From Sva-07 sp963728195 (GTDB lineage: Bacteria; Actinomycetota; Acidimicrobiia; Acidimicrobiales; Ilumatobacteraceae): a DNA stretch of 64,000 nucleotides. Within the stretch, counting starts at the first letter, position 1. Each line of letters begins with the position of its first letter. Positions 25,604 to 33,996 of the stretch are shown here, piece by piece. Location: contig CAVSIX010000009.1 in assembly GCA_963728195.1 (NCBI GenBank), positions 212,067-276,066 on the forward strand, read 5' to 3'. The position numbers and the translations under genes were made by a program. The notes under the pieces were generated by a model. It had not been told where the DNA came from. It made no database searches and saw only the letters and a list, made by a program, of their open reading frames with translations.

Positions 25604-27102
25604 GCGACGAACCGACCGCAGCGGTGCCCGAGGGCGACGGCGAGCGCTTCCCGGCGCATCCCGAGGTCAGCCAGCTCTACAACCGCGAAGGTCCGCGCCG
25701 TGTGATGTTGATGACGCCGATGATGTCGACGGTCGGTGCCCTGGTCGCGTTCTTCACCGTCGTCGGCCTCGTCGTCGTGCTCCCCGTCGCCACCTACGAC
25801 CCGCCGACGAGTGCGAACTGGCTGCCGCTGTCCGACGAGGCCGTCGCGGGACGCTCGACGTTCGTCGGCAATGGCTGCGTGTACTGCCACAGTGGCTTCA
25901 GCCGGCCCCAGGACGTGTTCGCCGCCGCCTATTACCTGTACCCCCGAGCCTCCGAGCCGGGTGACTACAAGGGCGAGGAACAGAGCCCGAACCTGCTCGG
26001 CACCGAGCGCACCGGCCCGGACCTCTCCCAGGAGGGCGGCATGCACCCCGACGACTGGCACGCCGCCCACTACGAGAACCCGCGCTACGCGATGCCGCTG
26101 TCGATCATGCCCCGGTTCAACTTCTGGGACGTCGACGAACTCGAGAACGTGATCGCGTTCAACCAGCAAGCCGGCGGCAAGGAGGCAATGCTGCGCTACG
26201 CCGCAGTCATCGTCGGCGACCGCCTGATGCTGATCAACAAGGGGTTGCTCTCGCCGAACGTCGCGTTCCGGAAGTACACCGCAGAGCTCGTCGAGAGCGG
26301 CGACGAACGCCTCCACCTCGACGGCGCCCCGATGGACAAGTCGCCGTGGGGACTGCCGTGGAAGGCCGTGTGGATGATCAACAGTTTCGAGCGTTCGTAC
26401 TGGCTGACGTCGAACCCGCTGCCGTTGACGCAGCAGAACCTGATGCAGGGCAAGAACGAGTTCCTCGACCGGTGTGCGGGATGCCACGGCCAGCTCGGTG
26501 ACGGCAAGGGCCCCGGTGCCGCGTTCCTCGCTCCCAAGCCGTTCGACTTCACGAAGAAGAAACTCCTCGCGGGAGGTCCGCAGGCGTCGGACGGCATGTT
26601 CTACCACCGCATCCTCACCGCCGGGCCGGGCACGGCGATGGAGCGGTTCGGCACCCGGCTGTCGGTCGAGGACATCTGGCGCATCGTGTTGTTCCTGCGC
26701 ACGATCCCGAACGGCGGGCTCACCGAGGACATCCCCACCCCCGACATGTACGTCGACTGGACGCCGCCGTCGGCGCTGTTGAAGTACATCGACGACCACC
26801 CGATCGAGGATGCCGCAGCGTTCGCTCACGATCCCGATGGCGGTGACGCGTTCATGGCCGCAGCTCGATGGGTGGCGCCCGGCATGTCGCTGGCCGACGG
26901 CGGCGGGGACACCCCCGAAGCGGTCCTCGTCGGCGGCCGGCTGCCCGTCGATCTCACCACGGTTCGCGACCTGATCCACGACACCTACGTCGAGCTGGTC
27001 GAGCACGCGTACGGCGACGCCGTCGCACGCGGCGACCACGACCTGCCGACGCGCCAGCAGATCCTCGACACCGAAGGGTTGGAGTTCCATGAACCGTCGT
27101 GA
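25600..27102 (+). CDS. ccoO: cbb3 oxidase subunit II fused to a CcoP-like cytochrome c (diheme)
   Basis: A 500-residue protein with one N-terminal membrane helix (about residues 42-65, VGALVAFFTVVGLVVVLPVA). The first heme site is GNGCVYCHSGF (about residue 92), in a CcoO-type domain that has GTERTGPDL and PLSIMPRF for the Met ligand. A second site, DRCAGCHGQLGDGKGPGA (about residue 290), sits in a separate cytochrome c domain with TAGPGTAMERFG and a later helix. Canonical oxidases have the second and third hemes in separate CcoP. Here the electron-input domain seems fused to CcoO. It starts at GTG 25600. Confidence 0.9.
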   Translation: MSDEPTAAVPEGDGERFPAHPEVSQLYNREGPRRVMLMTPMMSTVGALVAFFTVVGLVVVLPVATYDPPTSANWLPLSDEAVAGRSTFVGNGCVYCHSGFSRPQDVFAAAYYLYPRASEPGDYKGEEQSPNLLGTERTGPDLSQEGGMHPDDWHAAHYENPRYAMPLSIMPRFNFWDVDELENVIAFNQQAGGKEAMLRYAAVIVGDRLMLINKGLLSPNVAFRKYTAELVESGDERLHLDGAPMDKSPWGLPWKAVWMINSFERSYWLTSNPLPLTQQNLMQGKNEFLDRCAGCHGQLGDGKGPGAAFLAPKPFDFTKKKLLAGGPQASDGMFYHRILTAGPGTAMERFGTRLSVEDIWRIVLFLRTIPNGGLTEDIPTPDMYVDWTPPSALLKYIDDHPIEDAAAFAHDPDGGDAFMAAARWVAPGMSLADGGGDTPEAVLVGGRLPVDLTTVRDLIHDTYVELVEHAYGDAVARGDHDLPTRQQILDTEGLEFHEPS

Positions 27103-27412
27103 ACGCCGCCGACCGTTCCTGCGTTCGACCGCTGCGCTCGCAGCGGCCGCTGCGACCGGAGTCGTGCTCGCCACGCTCGTCGCATCGCCCGCGAGTGCCC
27201 ACGACGCACCCGACGACGGTGCGGCCGCGTGGGTGATGGCCGACTGGATGCTCCTGAGCTTCATGGTGTTCGGGTCGGCGGCACTCGTGTGTTTCGTGAT
27301 CGCGGTCAGGCGCGGGCTGATGCGCAATCTCGAGGAGGCGAAACGGCACATCCTCACGATCGACGAACCCGACTACTACACCCCCGCCTGGGCACGAAAG
27401 GAGACGACGTGA
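27089..27412 (+). CDS. Small Tat-type exported/membrane protein of the cbb3 operon
   Basis: A 107-residue protein overlapping the end of the CcoO-like gene by 14 bp. It starts with a twin-arginine-like signal (RRPFLRSTAALAAAAATG) ending in SPASAHDAP. A second hydrophobic segment (WMLLSFMVFGSAALVCFVIAV) follows, and the basic-acidic tail reads RRGLMRNLEEAKRHILTIDEPD. The TM-then-short-acidic-tail layout recalls CcoS-type assembly factors, but the signal peptide is unlike them. I would call it an uncharacterised oxidase accessory protein. Confidence 0.65.
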   Translation: MNRRERRRPFLRSTAALAAAAATGVVLATLVASPASAHDAPDDGAAAWVMADWMLLSFMVFGSAALVCFVIAVRRGLMRNLEEAKRHILTIDEPDYYTPAWARKETT

Positions 27413-27825
27413 CGTTCGCAACCCTGCTGGCGGCCGCCGACGTCCCCACCGGCGACGATCCGGCGACCGTGCACCAGTTCTACGACTGGCTCTACAGCTT
27501 CTACCTCTCACGCAATCCCAACTCGATCAACGACAGTTCGGTCATCTTCGGTGAACCACCGCAGTGGGACATCTCGTGGGGCGGGCCACTGCTGCAGATC
27601 GCTTCCGTCGGGATCGTGATGATCTCGGTGTTCTGGGTGTTCGCCCACTTCTTCAACCATCCACGACGCGAGCGCTCGATGCTCTACCGGCCGGCGTCGT
27701 ACGGCGGCACGCTCACCGAGCGCCACGGACGGTTCGGGTCGTTCAACCGGATCCTGTACGTCCCCGTCGTGCTGTGGGCCCTGTACTACGTGGTCGACCA
27801 CGTCCTCACCGGGCAGGTGTACTGA
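27409..27825 (+). CDS. Hypothetical membrane protein of the cbb3 operon
   Basis: A 138-residue protein with GTG 27409 in a GTGA overlap and GAAAGGAG before it. An amphipathic N-terminus (VHQFYDWLYSFYLSRNPNS) leads to one membrane segment (LLQIASVGIVMISVFWVFAHFF) and another near the end (LYVPVVLWALYYVVDHVL). I do not recognise a known family. The tight overlap with its neighbours makes an oxidase-linked role likely, for instance as a subunit or assembly factor. Confidence 0.65.
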   Translation: MTFATLLAAADVPTGDDPATVHQFYDWLYSFYLSRNPNSINDSSVIFGEPPQWDISWGGPLLQIASVGIVMISVFWVFAHFFNHPRRERSMLYRPASYGGTLTERHGRFGSFNRILYVPVVLWALYYVVDHVLTGQVY

Positions 27826-27834
27826 GGGGGCGCC

Positions 27835-28143
27835 ATGCCGACGATCGCCGCGTGGGAGCATCGCACCGTCGCCCGGGTTCCGCCCGACGGTTGGGAGGAA
27901 GCGTGGTACTCGCTGGCGAGCTGGCGCGGCTTCCTCCAGTCGGTACCGGGGCAGTTGGCGGTGCGGGTGTCGGTGCGCGACGTGGAGTCGGGCGAGATCG
28001 AGGTGCACGTGAGCACGTTGTGGGAGCACCAGGCGCAGCTCACCGGCTGGCTCGACGGGCCGTTCCTGCCCCGGCGGGTCTTCGAGGAGTTGGCGACCGA
28101 CGCAGAGATCGTCGACGAGGCGCTGCTTCGGTGGTTGCTGTGA
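27835..28143 (+). CDS. Small ABM-like protein in the cbb3 operon
   Basis: A 102-residue soluble protein. The order of strands and helices (TIAAWEHRTVARV, DGWEEAWYSLASWRGFL, LAVRVSVRDVESGEIEVHVSTLW, ATDAEIVDEALL) fits a dimeric alpha/beta-barrel of the antibiotic biosynthesis monooxygenase type. Such proteins may bind heme or small molecules, but no residue shows this here. It starts 9 bp after the previous stop, so it is in the same transcript. Confidence 0.6.
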   Translation: MPTIAAWEHRTVARVPPDGWEEAWYSLASWRGFLQSVPGQLAVRVSVRDVESGEIEVHVSTLWEHQAQLTGWLDGPFLPRRVFEELATDAEIVDEALLRWLL

Positions 28144-28160
28144 CGAAAGGAGCACGATCG

Positions 28161-28334
28161 ATGGATGAGCACACCGATGGGCCGGCCCCGCCGTTCCAAC
28201 ACCACTACTACGAGGAGGACGAGCGCTGGGCGCCGTCGCAGCAGTGGCGCGACTGGCTCATCCTGTTCGCGATGTGTGCGGTCTTCGTGGCCGTCCACGT
28301 CCTGATCTTCGTGTTCGAGCCGGGTCTTCGCTGA
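28161..28334 (+). CDS. 57-residue single-span membrane protein
   Basis: A short gene starting at ATG 28161, 8 bp after AAAGGAG. The acidic, aromatic head (HHYYEEDERWAPSQQWRDW) is followed by one hydrophobic helix (LILFAMCAVFVAVHVLIFVF) and a brief tail, EPGLR. It lies between the ABM-like gene and the frameshifted oxidase-like gene. The size and shape recall CcoQ-like or other tiny subunits of heme-copper oxidases. The function is inferred from context only. Confidence 0.65.
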   Translation: MDEHTDGPAPPFQHHYYEEDERWAPSQQWRDWLILFAMCAVFVAVHVLIFVFEPGLR

Positions 28335-28335
28335 C

Positions 28336-30305
28336 GTGCGGATCGAGGAGTTCTCCAACCTCGACGCAGTCGGGTTCGTGGCGCTCCTCGCGCTCGGCGC
28401 GTTCTTGCTGTTCCAGCTCATCCCGGCCGGCGACGCGCCCCCGTCCTGCGTCGTACGTCCTACACCGACGACGAGATCACCGCCTACGACCGTCGGCTGC
28501 CGAAGTACTTCGTGACGGCGTTCGCCGCGATCGTCGTCGCCGGTGCGCACAGTGCGGTCAAGAGCGTCCCGCCGTTGCACGCATGGCTCGCCGACGCCGG
28601 TCACGGCGGCCATCTCGTGCGCGATCTCGCCAACACCCACCTGCTGATCGTGATCGGCGGCACGGTGGGCGCGTCGGGGCTGTGCTGGTACGTGCTGCCG
28701 CGCATCCTGCGCCGCCCGCTCGCAGCTCCCGGCCTCGCCGGATTCTCCTACTGGGCGACCGTCATCGGCGCCGGCGGGTTCTACGCCGTCAACGTCGTGG
28801 TCGGCCTCGCCGCCGGCCGGCGCGAACATCTGGGCGAGCCGTGGAACTCGGTCGAAGCGTCGTTCGGCGCCTGGAAGCAGGTGCCGGTCGCCCTCACGGC
28901 GACGATCATGGGGCTCGGCTACTGGAGTTTCGTCCTCGTCGTCGTCCTCACGGTGTGGCGCGCCCGTCACGTGTCCGAACGCAGCCCGGAGCGTCACCTC
29001 GCTTGGTTCTTCGTCGTCGGTGCGGTGGCGCTGCTCGTCGGCACCGTCCAGGGAGTGATCCAGGTGATGCCCGGTCCCGAGGACTGGTTGCATGCTGCGG
29101 CACCGGCGGGCGAGTACATCGACCCGATCGCCCATGCCCACGTCAACCTGGTCACCGGGCTGCTGACACTGCTGTTCGGCGCCGCTCTCTGGTGGACGCG
29201 TGGGCGGCTGCCCGCCGCTCAGGAGCGGCGCCAGGACCGACTCGTGTTCTGGCTGCTCGTGCCGGGATCGGTGGCCTTCTACCTGACGTTCATGTACCTC
29301 GGGGTGCACGAGGGCCGCATGATCGTCGCCGGACGGAGCTTCGACGATGCGGTCGCGGCAACCGGTCTCCGCCACCACGTGCCGCTCGCACTCGCCGGAT
29401 CCGCGACGTTCGTCGGGCTCGCCACCGCGTTGATCGTGCTCGTGCGACGGGTGACGAGTGGCGCCATGAGCGCCGCTACACGGTTCGTCGTCCTCGTGGC
29501 TGCGGGAAGCCTGGCCGTGGGGATGTGCCAGGGACTCCTGCAACTGACCGCACCGGTGAAGCAGTTCATCGAGACGACGGGGCAGAGCGGCGACGGCATC
29601 GCCAACGCCCATGCGCAGCTCAACATGATGGGCGGGGTGCTGCTGCTGTCGACGGCGCTCGTCATCGAACGGGCACCGGCGCTGTTCGGCGTGGCGGTGC
29701 CCGACACCGTGCTCGACTGGTTCCGGCGGGCGTGCCTGCCCGCCGTCGCGCTCGTGTACCTGTCGGCGATGACCACGGCGATCGCCGGCGGCTTGGCGGA
29801 GCACCGCGGACGCGAGCCACAGCTGGACCCGATCGCCGGGGTCATCGGCCCGTCGCTGCAGACCGCCGGCGGGCTGCTCCTCGCGGTGGCGTTCGCTCCG
29901 CTCGCCGTCTGGGGATGGCGGGTCACACGCCCGGCACGCCGTCGCGCACTGTCGAACGTGCGAGCCTCGCTGTCGATCTCGAACGCCCCGCTGCCGGTGT
30001 GGATGGGCCACACGCGGTGGCAGTGGCCGGTCGTGGCGGAGTTCGTGGGCTCCGCGGGCGGCTTCCCGGGCGTCGGATGGATCCTCGCCGGCCGGCCGAC
30101 CGTGGGCGTGCCGATGGCGTTGATCGGCCCGGCGGTCGCCTGGGCGTTCGTCCCCGCCGTCATGGTCGGCGACGGCGCACTGTCGACCGGTGGCAGCGGC
30201 CCGGTGCTCGCGGTGACGTGGCTGTCGGTGACGTGCATCGCGTCGACGACCAGCCTGGCGATCCACCTCTTCCGCCTCCAGCGCCTGCATCGGCGGGTGG
30301 TGTAG
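28336..30305 (+). pseudogene. Heme-copper oxidase (NorB/CcoN-like) membrane protein with 5' frameshift
   Basis: The frame from GTG 28512 gives 597 residues with 12 or more hydrophobic helices and His-rich motifs DPIAHAHVNLVTG, GLRHHVPLAL and NAHAQLNMMGG, like COX1/NorB proteins. The conserved sequence YTDDEITAYDRRLPKYF lies just upstream in that frame, but no start codon precedes it there. A neighbouring frame opens at GTG 28336, two bases after the previous stop, with a TM helix (VGFVALLALGAFLLFQLIPAG). The two frames join by adding one base near the C5 run at 28438-28442. A sequencing slip or a true lesion are both possible. An extra C-terminal multi-helix domain is present. Confidence 0.75.
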
Positions 30306-30307
30306 CG

Positions 30308-30838
30308 ATGGGGCGGTCTCCGAATGCGATGCGTCGCACGACTCGGCTGCAGGCCGCAGTGCTGATCGTCATGTTCGGTTCGATCGCGGTGCTGCCGGCG
30401 CTGCCGTGGCTGATGGGCATCGTCACCGACGTCCAGCACAGCTACACGCAGACGGTCCCGATCGGGAACAAGGGGACCTACCTGGTCACCGACGACGGCG
30501 TGATGCAGCTCTACGCATGGAACTTCGACCCCGGCGAGTTCCCGAGCGACGCACCGACGCTGTCCGCCGATCGCATCGTCGACGTCGAGATCGTCGCCCG
30601 AGCGTTCGACGAAGTCGACCGGTACGTGCTCTACGACCTCGACGAGGGGCGGCGAATCGAGTGGACGTCGGCGCCGACCACGGAGCGGACGATGACGCTC
30701 ACGTGGGCGGGCACGTTGTCCGACGGGCACTACGTGCTGATCGTGCCGACCGACTCGTCGTTTGGCGGTGTCACCCGCCACTACTTCGCACTCGCCAGCG
30801 CGTCGTCGCCCGGCTCGACCGAGGAGGAACCGACATGA
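30308..30838 (+). CDS. Hypothetical membrane-anchored extracytoplasmic protein
   Basis: A 176-residue protein with a basic start and one N-terminal membrane helix (AAVLIVMFGSIAVLPALPWLMG), followed by a soluble beta-rich domain. That domain has paired aromatic strands (GTYLVTDDGVMQLYAWNF, DRYVLYDLDEGRRIEW, GHYVLIVPTDSSFGG). It begins 2 bp after the oxidase-like gene and its stop overlaps the next start by ATGA. I do not recognise the family. It probably sits outside the membrane beside the respiratory complex. Confidence 0.65.
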   Translation: MGRSPNAMRRTTRLQAAVLIVMFGSIAVLPALPWLMGIVTDVQHSYTQTVPIGNKGTYLVTDDGVMQLYAWNFDPGEFPSDAPTLSADRIVDVEIVARAFDEVDRYVLYDLDEGRRIEWTSAPTTERTMTLTWAGTLSDGHYVLIVPTDSSFGGVTRHYFALASASSPGSTEEEPT

Positions 30839-31329
30839 ACGGCACACGGACACGCAGGAGTCCGATGGTCGGCGTTGTCGGTTGCGTGATCGCCGGCGCA
30901 GTGTTCGTCGCCGCATGTAGCGGCGAGGATCCGTTGCCGACGCAGGCGGAAGACCGGCTCGAGCAGTCGCCCTCGAACGCAGACCTCGCAGTGACCGGCG
31001 CCTTCGACACGAACCTCTTCCGCGACCAGAGCATCGTGCTGCCCGGCGACATCGTGCAGGTCGTCGGGCCGGGCGTGTTCCGCTTCGCCGGAGAGCTGAT
31101 CGCCGCCGATTCGGTGCTGGTCGTCGCGCCGCCCGGCGATGTCATCGAGCAGGGCGCCCACGTCCGTGTGGTCGGCACGGTGGTCCGCGCCAGCCAGCTC
31201 ACCGAGGCGGGGATTCCCGACGGTGTCGACCCGTCGCAGGCGACCGGTGACGAAGTCGACGTCATCCTGGCCACCGAGGTGCGTCTCGTCGCCGACGTCG
31301 ACGCAGAATCGCGCGATGTGGGCGGTTGA
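30835..31329 (+). CDS. Lipoprotein of the oxidase operon
   Basis: A 164-residue protein with a type II signal peptide: VGCVIAGAVFVAACSG gives a clear lipobox with Cys28. The mature part contains a compact beta-barrel-like stretch (DIVQVVGPGVFRFAGELIAADSVLVVAPP, VRVVGTVVRAS), which could be an OB-like fold. It is coupled by ATGA to the gene before it and ends the rightward cbb3 operon. Function unknown; an extracytoplasmic assembly or electron-transfer helper would fit. Confidence 0.7.
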   Translation: MNGTRTRRSPMVGVVGCVIAGAVFVAACSGEDPLPTQAEDRLEQSPSNADLAVTGAFDTNLFRDQSIVLPGDIVQVVGPGVFRFAGELIAADSVLVVAPPGDVIEQGAHVRVVGTVVRASQLTEAGIPDGVDPSQATGDEVDVILATEVRLVADVDAESRDVGG

Positions 31330-31362
31330 GTGACGGCCCGATGTCGCCTGGCGATGAAGACG

Positions 31363-31710
31363 TCAGTGACGCTGGTGCGCCGCCGCAGCGCCGAATGCTG
31401 CTCCGGCGATACATACGATCAGCACGCCGGCCTCCATCAGCACGTAGGCCCAGATGTCGAGTCCGTCGCCGAACTCCAGGAGCGCTGCGGTCGTCGCCAC
31501 CAGCGCACTGCCGCCCACCAGGGTCACCCACGACGCTGAACGTTGATGTCGCCACGATCGGCCGGTGCGGCCCATGAGGGGCGGGGCTCCGTGCGGGTCG
31601 AGCTGCCGGCCACCGGCGACCGGCGACACCAGCATCCACACGACGGCGGCGAGCGCAGCCGACAGCAGCACGATGGGGACGATCAGCACGGCGACCTCAC
31701 CGCTCGACAC
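31363..31710 (-). CDS. Hypothetical two-span membrane protein
   Basis: A 115-residue protein. I chose GTG 31710, one base after the stop of the TPR gene with GGAG ahead of it; an ATG at 31752 would overlap the TPR gene by 41 bp. Hydrophobic segments are VAVLIVPIVLLSAALAAVVWML and WAYVLMEAGVLIVCIAGAA, with a basic loop between and a third weaker one (WVTLVGGSALVATTAAL). It has no recognised family. It converges on the oxidase operon. Confidence 0.55.
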   Translation of the reverse strand: MSSGEVAVLIVPIVLLSAALAAVVWMLVSPVAGGRQLDPHGAPPLMGRTGRSWRHQRSASWVTLVGGSALVATTAALLEFGDGLDIWAYVLMEAGVLIVCIAGAAFGAAAAHQRH

Positions 31711-31711
31711 G

Positions 31712-32065
31712 TCAGGGTTGCTCCGTGTTCGCTGGCGCAGTCGGGTCTTCACCGGTGAGCAGCTGGTCGCGCATTGCGGCGATGTCGGAGTCGTGACGCA
31801 TGGCGAGGCTCTGCTCGATCAACTGGAGGCCGGTCGTTCGGCTCCCCGTCTCGGCGAGCGTCCAGCCGAGGTGTCCGAGCGCCTCGGCATTGTCCGGTTC
31901 CGTGGCGAGCACGGCGATGTAGAGGTTGACGGCATCCTCGAACCGGCCTTCACTCAGTGCCGCATCCGCCCGCGCGACGGCGTCGGCGGTCACCGGTGCG
32001 CTCGTGGCCGCGAGATTGCCGGCGCGTTGGTCTCGCAGGTACTGCCCGGCCGCGAACGCCAGCAC
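31712..32065 (-). CDS. TPR-domain protein with truncated membrane anchor
   Basis: A 117-residue protein in which a TPR unit is clear: GRFEDAVNLYIAVLATEPDNAEALGHLGWTLAETG. This resembles the CcmH/NrfG-type cytochrome c biogenesis TPR proteins, which would suit the oxidase operon nearby. The first canonical start is GTG 32065, which cuts a hydrophobic helix in half; the frame stays open back to 32248 with WIGPVALVVLVLAFAAG but no ATG, GTG or TTG. The true start may be non-standard or lost. Confidence 0.6.
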   Translation of the reverse strand: MLAFAAGQYLRDQRAGNLAATSAPVTADAVARADAALSEGRFEDAVNLYIAVLATEPDNAEALGHLGWTLAETGSRTTGLQLIEQSLAMRHDSDIAAMRDQLLTGEDPTAPANTEQP

Positions 32066-32316
32066 GAGTACGACGAGGGCGACGGGCCCGATCCATCGCC
32101 GATCGAGCGGATGGCGGACGCGGTCGTCAGCGAGCGCCGGCGGTTCCGTCGAGCCGCTCCCGGTGATCAGCGTCGAGGTGATGCTCGTCTGTACCCGGCC
32201 CGGCCCACCGCTGAGACATCGGTGACGCCCCGTCCTGCCGTGGTGCTAGGTTCGCTGCGCCGGTCGTGGGGTGGCCGGACCGGGCGTAGGCGTTCGGCGA
32301 CGGAACGGGGGGCGAC

Positions 32317-33981
32317 ATGACCGATGCGGTACTCGACTGGGAGGCGCCCGGACCTGGTCCGTGGATGCAGGACCGTGCACACCTGCCGGCCGCGGTGACG
32401 CCGCTGATGCAGGAGGCGTACCCATCGGGGATGATGCGCGGCTTCGCCGAGACGCTGGCGCCGTGGGGTGCGCTGCTCGACGGCATGGGCGTGTACTACG
32501 TGAACGGCTTCTCGTACATGCAGCCGATTCCGTTCGATGCGCCGGGTCCCGACGGTGAGAAGTCGCCGGAGTACCTCGGCGCCGAGATCGGCCGCCGCAC
32601 CGGCCTCGCCACCGCTGCGTTCGAGAACCGGATCTGGCGCGACGTGCTGCGCAGTTGGGACGATGAGGTCAAGCCCGCCGCGATCGCCCGCCACCGCGAG
32701 TTCGCCGACGTCGACCTCACGTCGATCGACGACGATGCCCTGCGCGCCCAGCTCCACGAGCGGATCGCATGGCTGAGCGAGATGGCCTACCAGCACCACC
32801 GCTACAACTCGATGGCGATGCTGCCGATCGGCGACTTCATCCTGCACGCGGTCGGATGGACCGGCAGCGCCCCGGTGCCGATGTTCGCCGTGTACGACGG
32901 CTGGTCGCCGGTGTCGGGTGTCGTGCCGCCCGAACTGGTGCCGGTGGTCGATGCCGTGAGCGCCGACCCCGAAGCTCGGGCCGTGCTCGACGGTGACGGC
33001 ACGCCCGAGGAGCGGATGGCGGAACTCTCTCGTCGTGTCCCGGCGGTCGGCGAGTACCTGGCCGGCAGCGGCTACCGCCTCGCGGCCGGCTTCGACCTCA
33101 CGAACCCCACGATCGGCGAGCGACCCGACATCCTGCTCGACCGCATCCGCGCCAGCCTCGACCACGACCGTGACGCCGCGAAGCAGCGGTCCGAACGAGT
33201 CGCCGACGAGCTGCGCGCCCTGGTGCCCGAGGAGCACCGCGCCGAGTTCGACGACCTGCTCACCGAGTCGCGGATGGTCTACCGGCTGCGCGACGAGCGC
33301 GGGCTCTACAGCGACGCTGCCGCCGTCGGTCTGCTGCGTCTGGCGGTGATCGAACTCGGCCGGCGCCTGTTCGAGCGGGGTCGCATCAACTTCCTCTACG
33401 ACGCACTCGACCTGCGCTCCGACGAGATCGACCCGATCCTCGACGGAGCCGAGTCGCCCACTGCGGACGAGCTGTCGGCGAGGGTCGCTCGTCGCAAGGC
33501 GCTCAGCGCCGAGGGTGCTCCACCGCTGCTCGGGCCGCCACCGCCGGAGCCGCCCCCCGTCGACCAGCTGCCGCCACCGCTGGCGAGGGTGATGTCGGCG
33601 CTCGGCTTCTACATCGACGGTGTGCTCGGCGACCTGCAGAACCCGATCGGTGACGACAACGTCGTCGTCGGCATCGGCGGCAGCGCCGGCGTGTACGAGG
33701 GCCGGGCCCGGCTGGTGCGGAACTTCGACGACCTGTTCGACCTGCAGGAGGGCGAGGTGCTCGTCACCGCCGCGACCGGCGAGTCGTTCAATGCGTTCCT
33801 GTCGTTGATCGGCGCCGCGGTCACCGACCACGGCAGCTTCGCGTCGCACGCCGCGATCATGGGCCGGGAGATGGGATTCCCGGCCGTGCTCGGCACCGTC
33901 GACGCCACCCGCCGCATCCCCAACGGGGCGATGGTGCGAGTCGACGGCGACGCCGGCACGGTGACGATCCTCGGCGCCTGA
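32317..33981 (+). CDS. PEP-utilising enzyme mobile-domain protein
   Basis: A 554-residue protein whose last 90 residues form a PEP-utilising enzyme mobile (swivelling His) domain: LVTAATGESFNAF and HGSFASHAAIMGREMGFPAVLG with the phospho-accepting His. The N-terminal 450 residues are helical and have no ATP-grasp or TIM-barrel partner that I can see; the middle carries a Pro-rich linker (LLGPPPPEPPPVDQLPPP). Related architectures occur in rifampin phosphotransferase-like and phosphoenolpyruvate synthase-like families. The reaction is not known. A separate ATP-grasp partner would be needed for classic chemistry. Confidence 0.75.
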   Translation: MTDAVLDWEAPGPGPWMQDRAHLPAAVTPLMQEAYPSGMMRGFAETLAPWGALLDGMGVYYVNGFSYMQPIPFDAPGPDGEKSPEYLGAEIGRRTGLATAAFENRIWRDVLRSWDDEVKPAAIARHREFADVDLTSIDDDALRAQLHERIAWLSEMAYQHHRYNSMAMLPIGDFILHAVGWTGSAPVPMFAVYDGWSPVSGVVPPELVPVVDAVSADPEARAVLDGDGTPEERMAELSRRVPAVGEYLAGSGYRLAAGFDLTNPTIGERPDILLDRIRASLDHDRDAAKQRSERVADELRALVPEEHRAEFDDLLTESRMVYRLRDERGLYSDAAAVGLLRLAVIELGRRLFERGRINFLYDALDLRSDEIDPILDGAESPTADELSARVARRKALSAEGAPPLLGPPPPEPPPVDQLPPPLARVMSALGFYIDGVLGDLQNPIGDDNVVVGIGGSAGVYEGRARLVRNFDDLFDLQEGEVLVTAATGESFNAFLSLIGAAVTDHGSFASHAAIMGREMGFPAVLGTVDATRRIPNGAMVRVDGDAGTVTILGA

Positions 33982-33996
33982 TCCCTCCTCGCCTCG

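Noticed and set aside
28430..28450. Programmed -1 frameshift at the C5 run
   Set aside because: The run does not form a clean X-XXY-YYZ slippery heptamer in the right frame and no stimulatory stem was obvious. A base loss is simpler.
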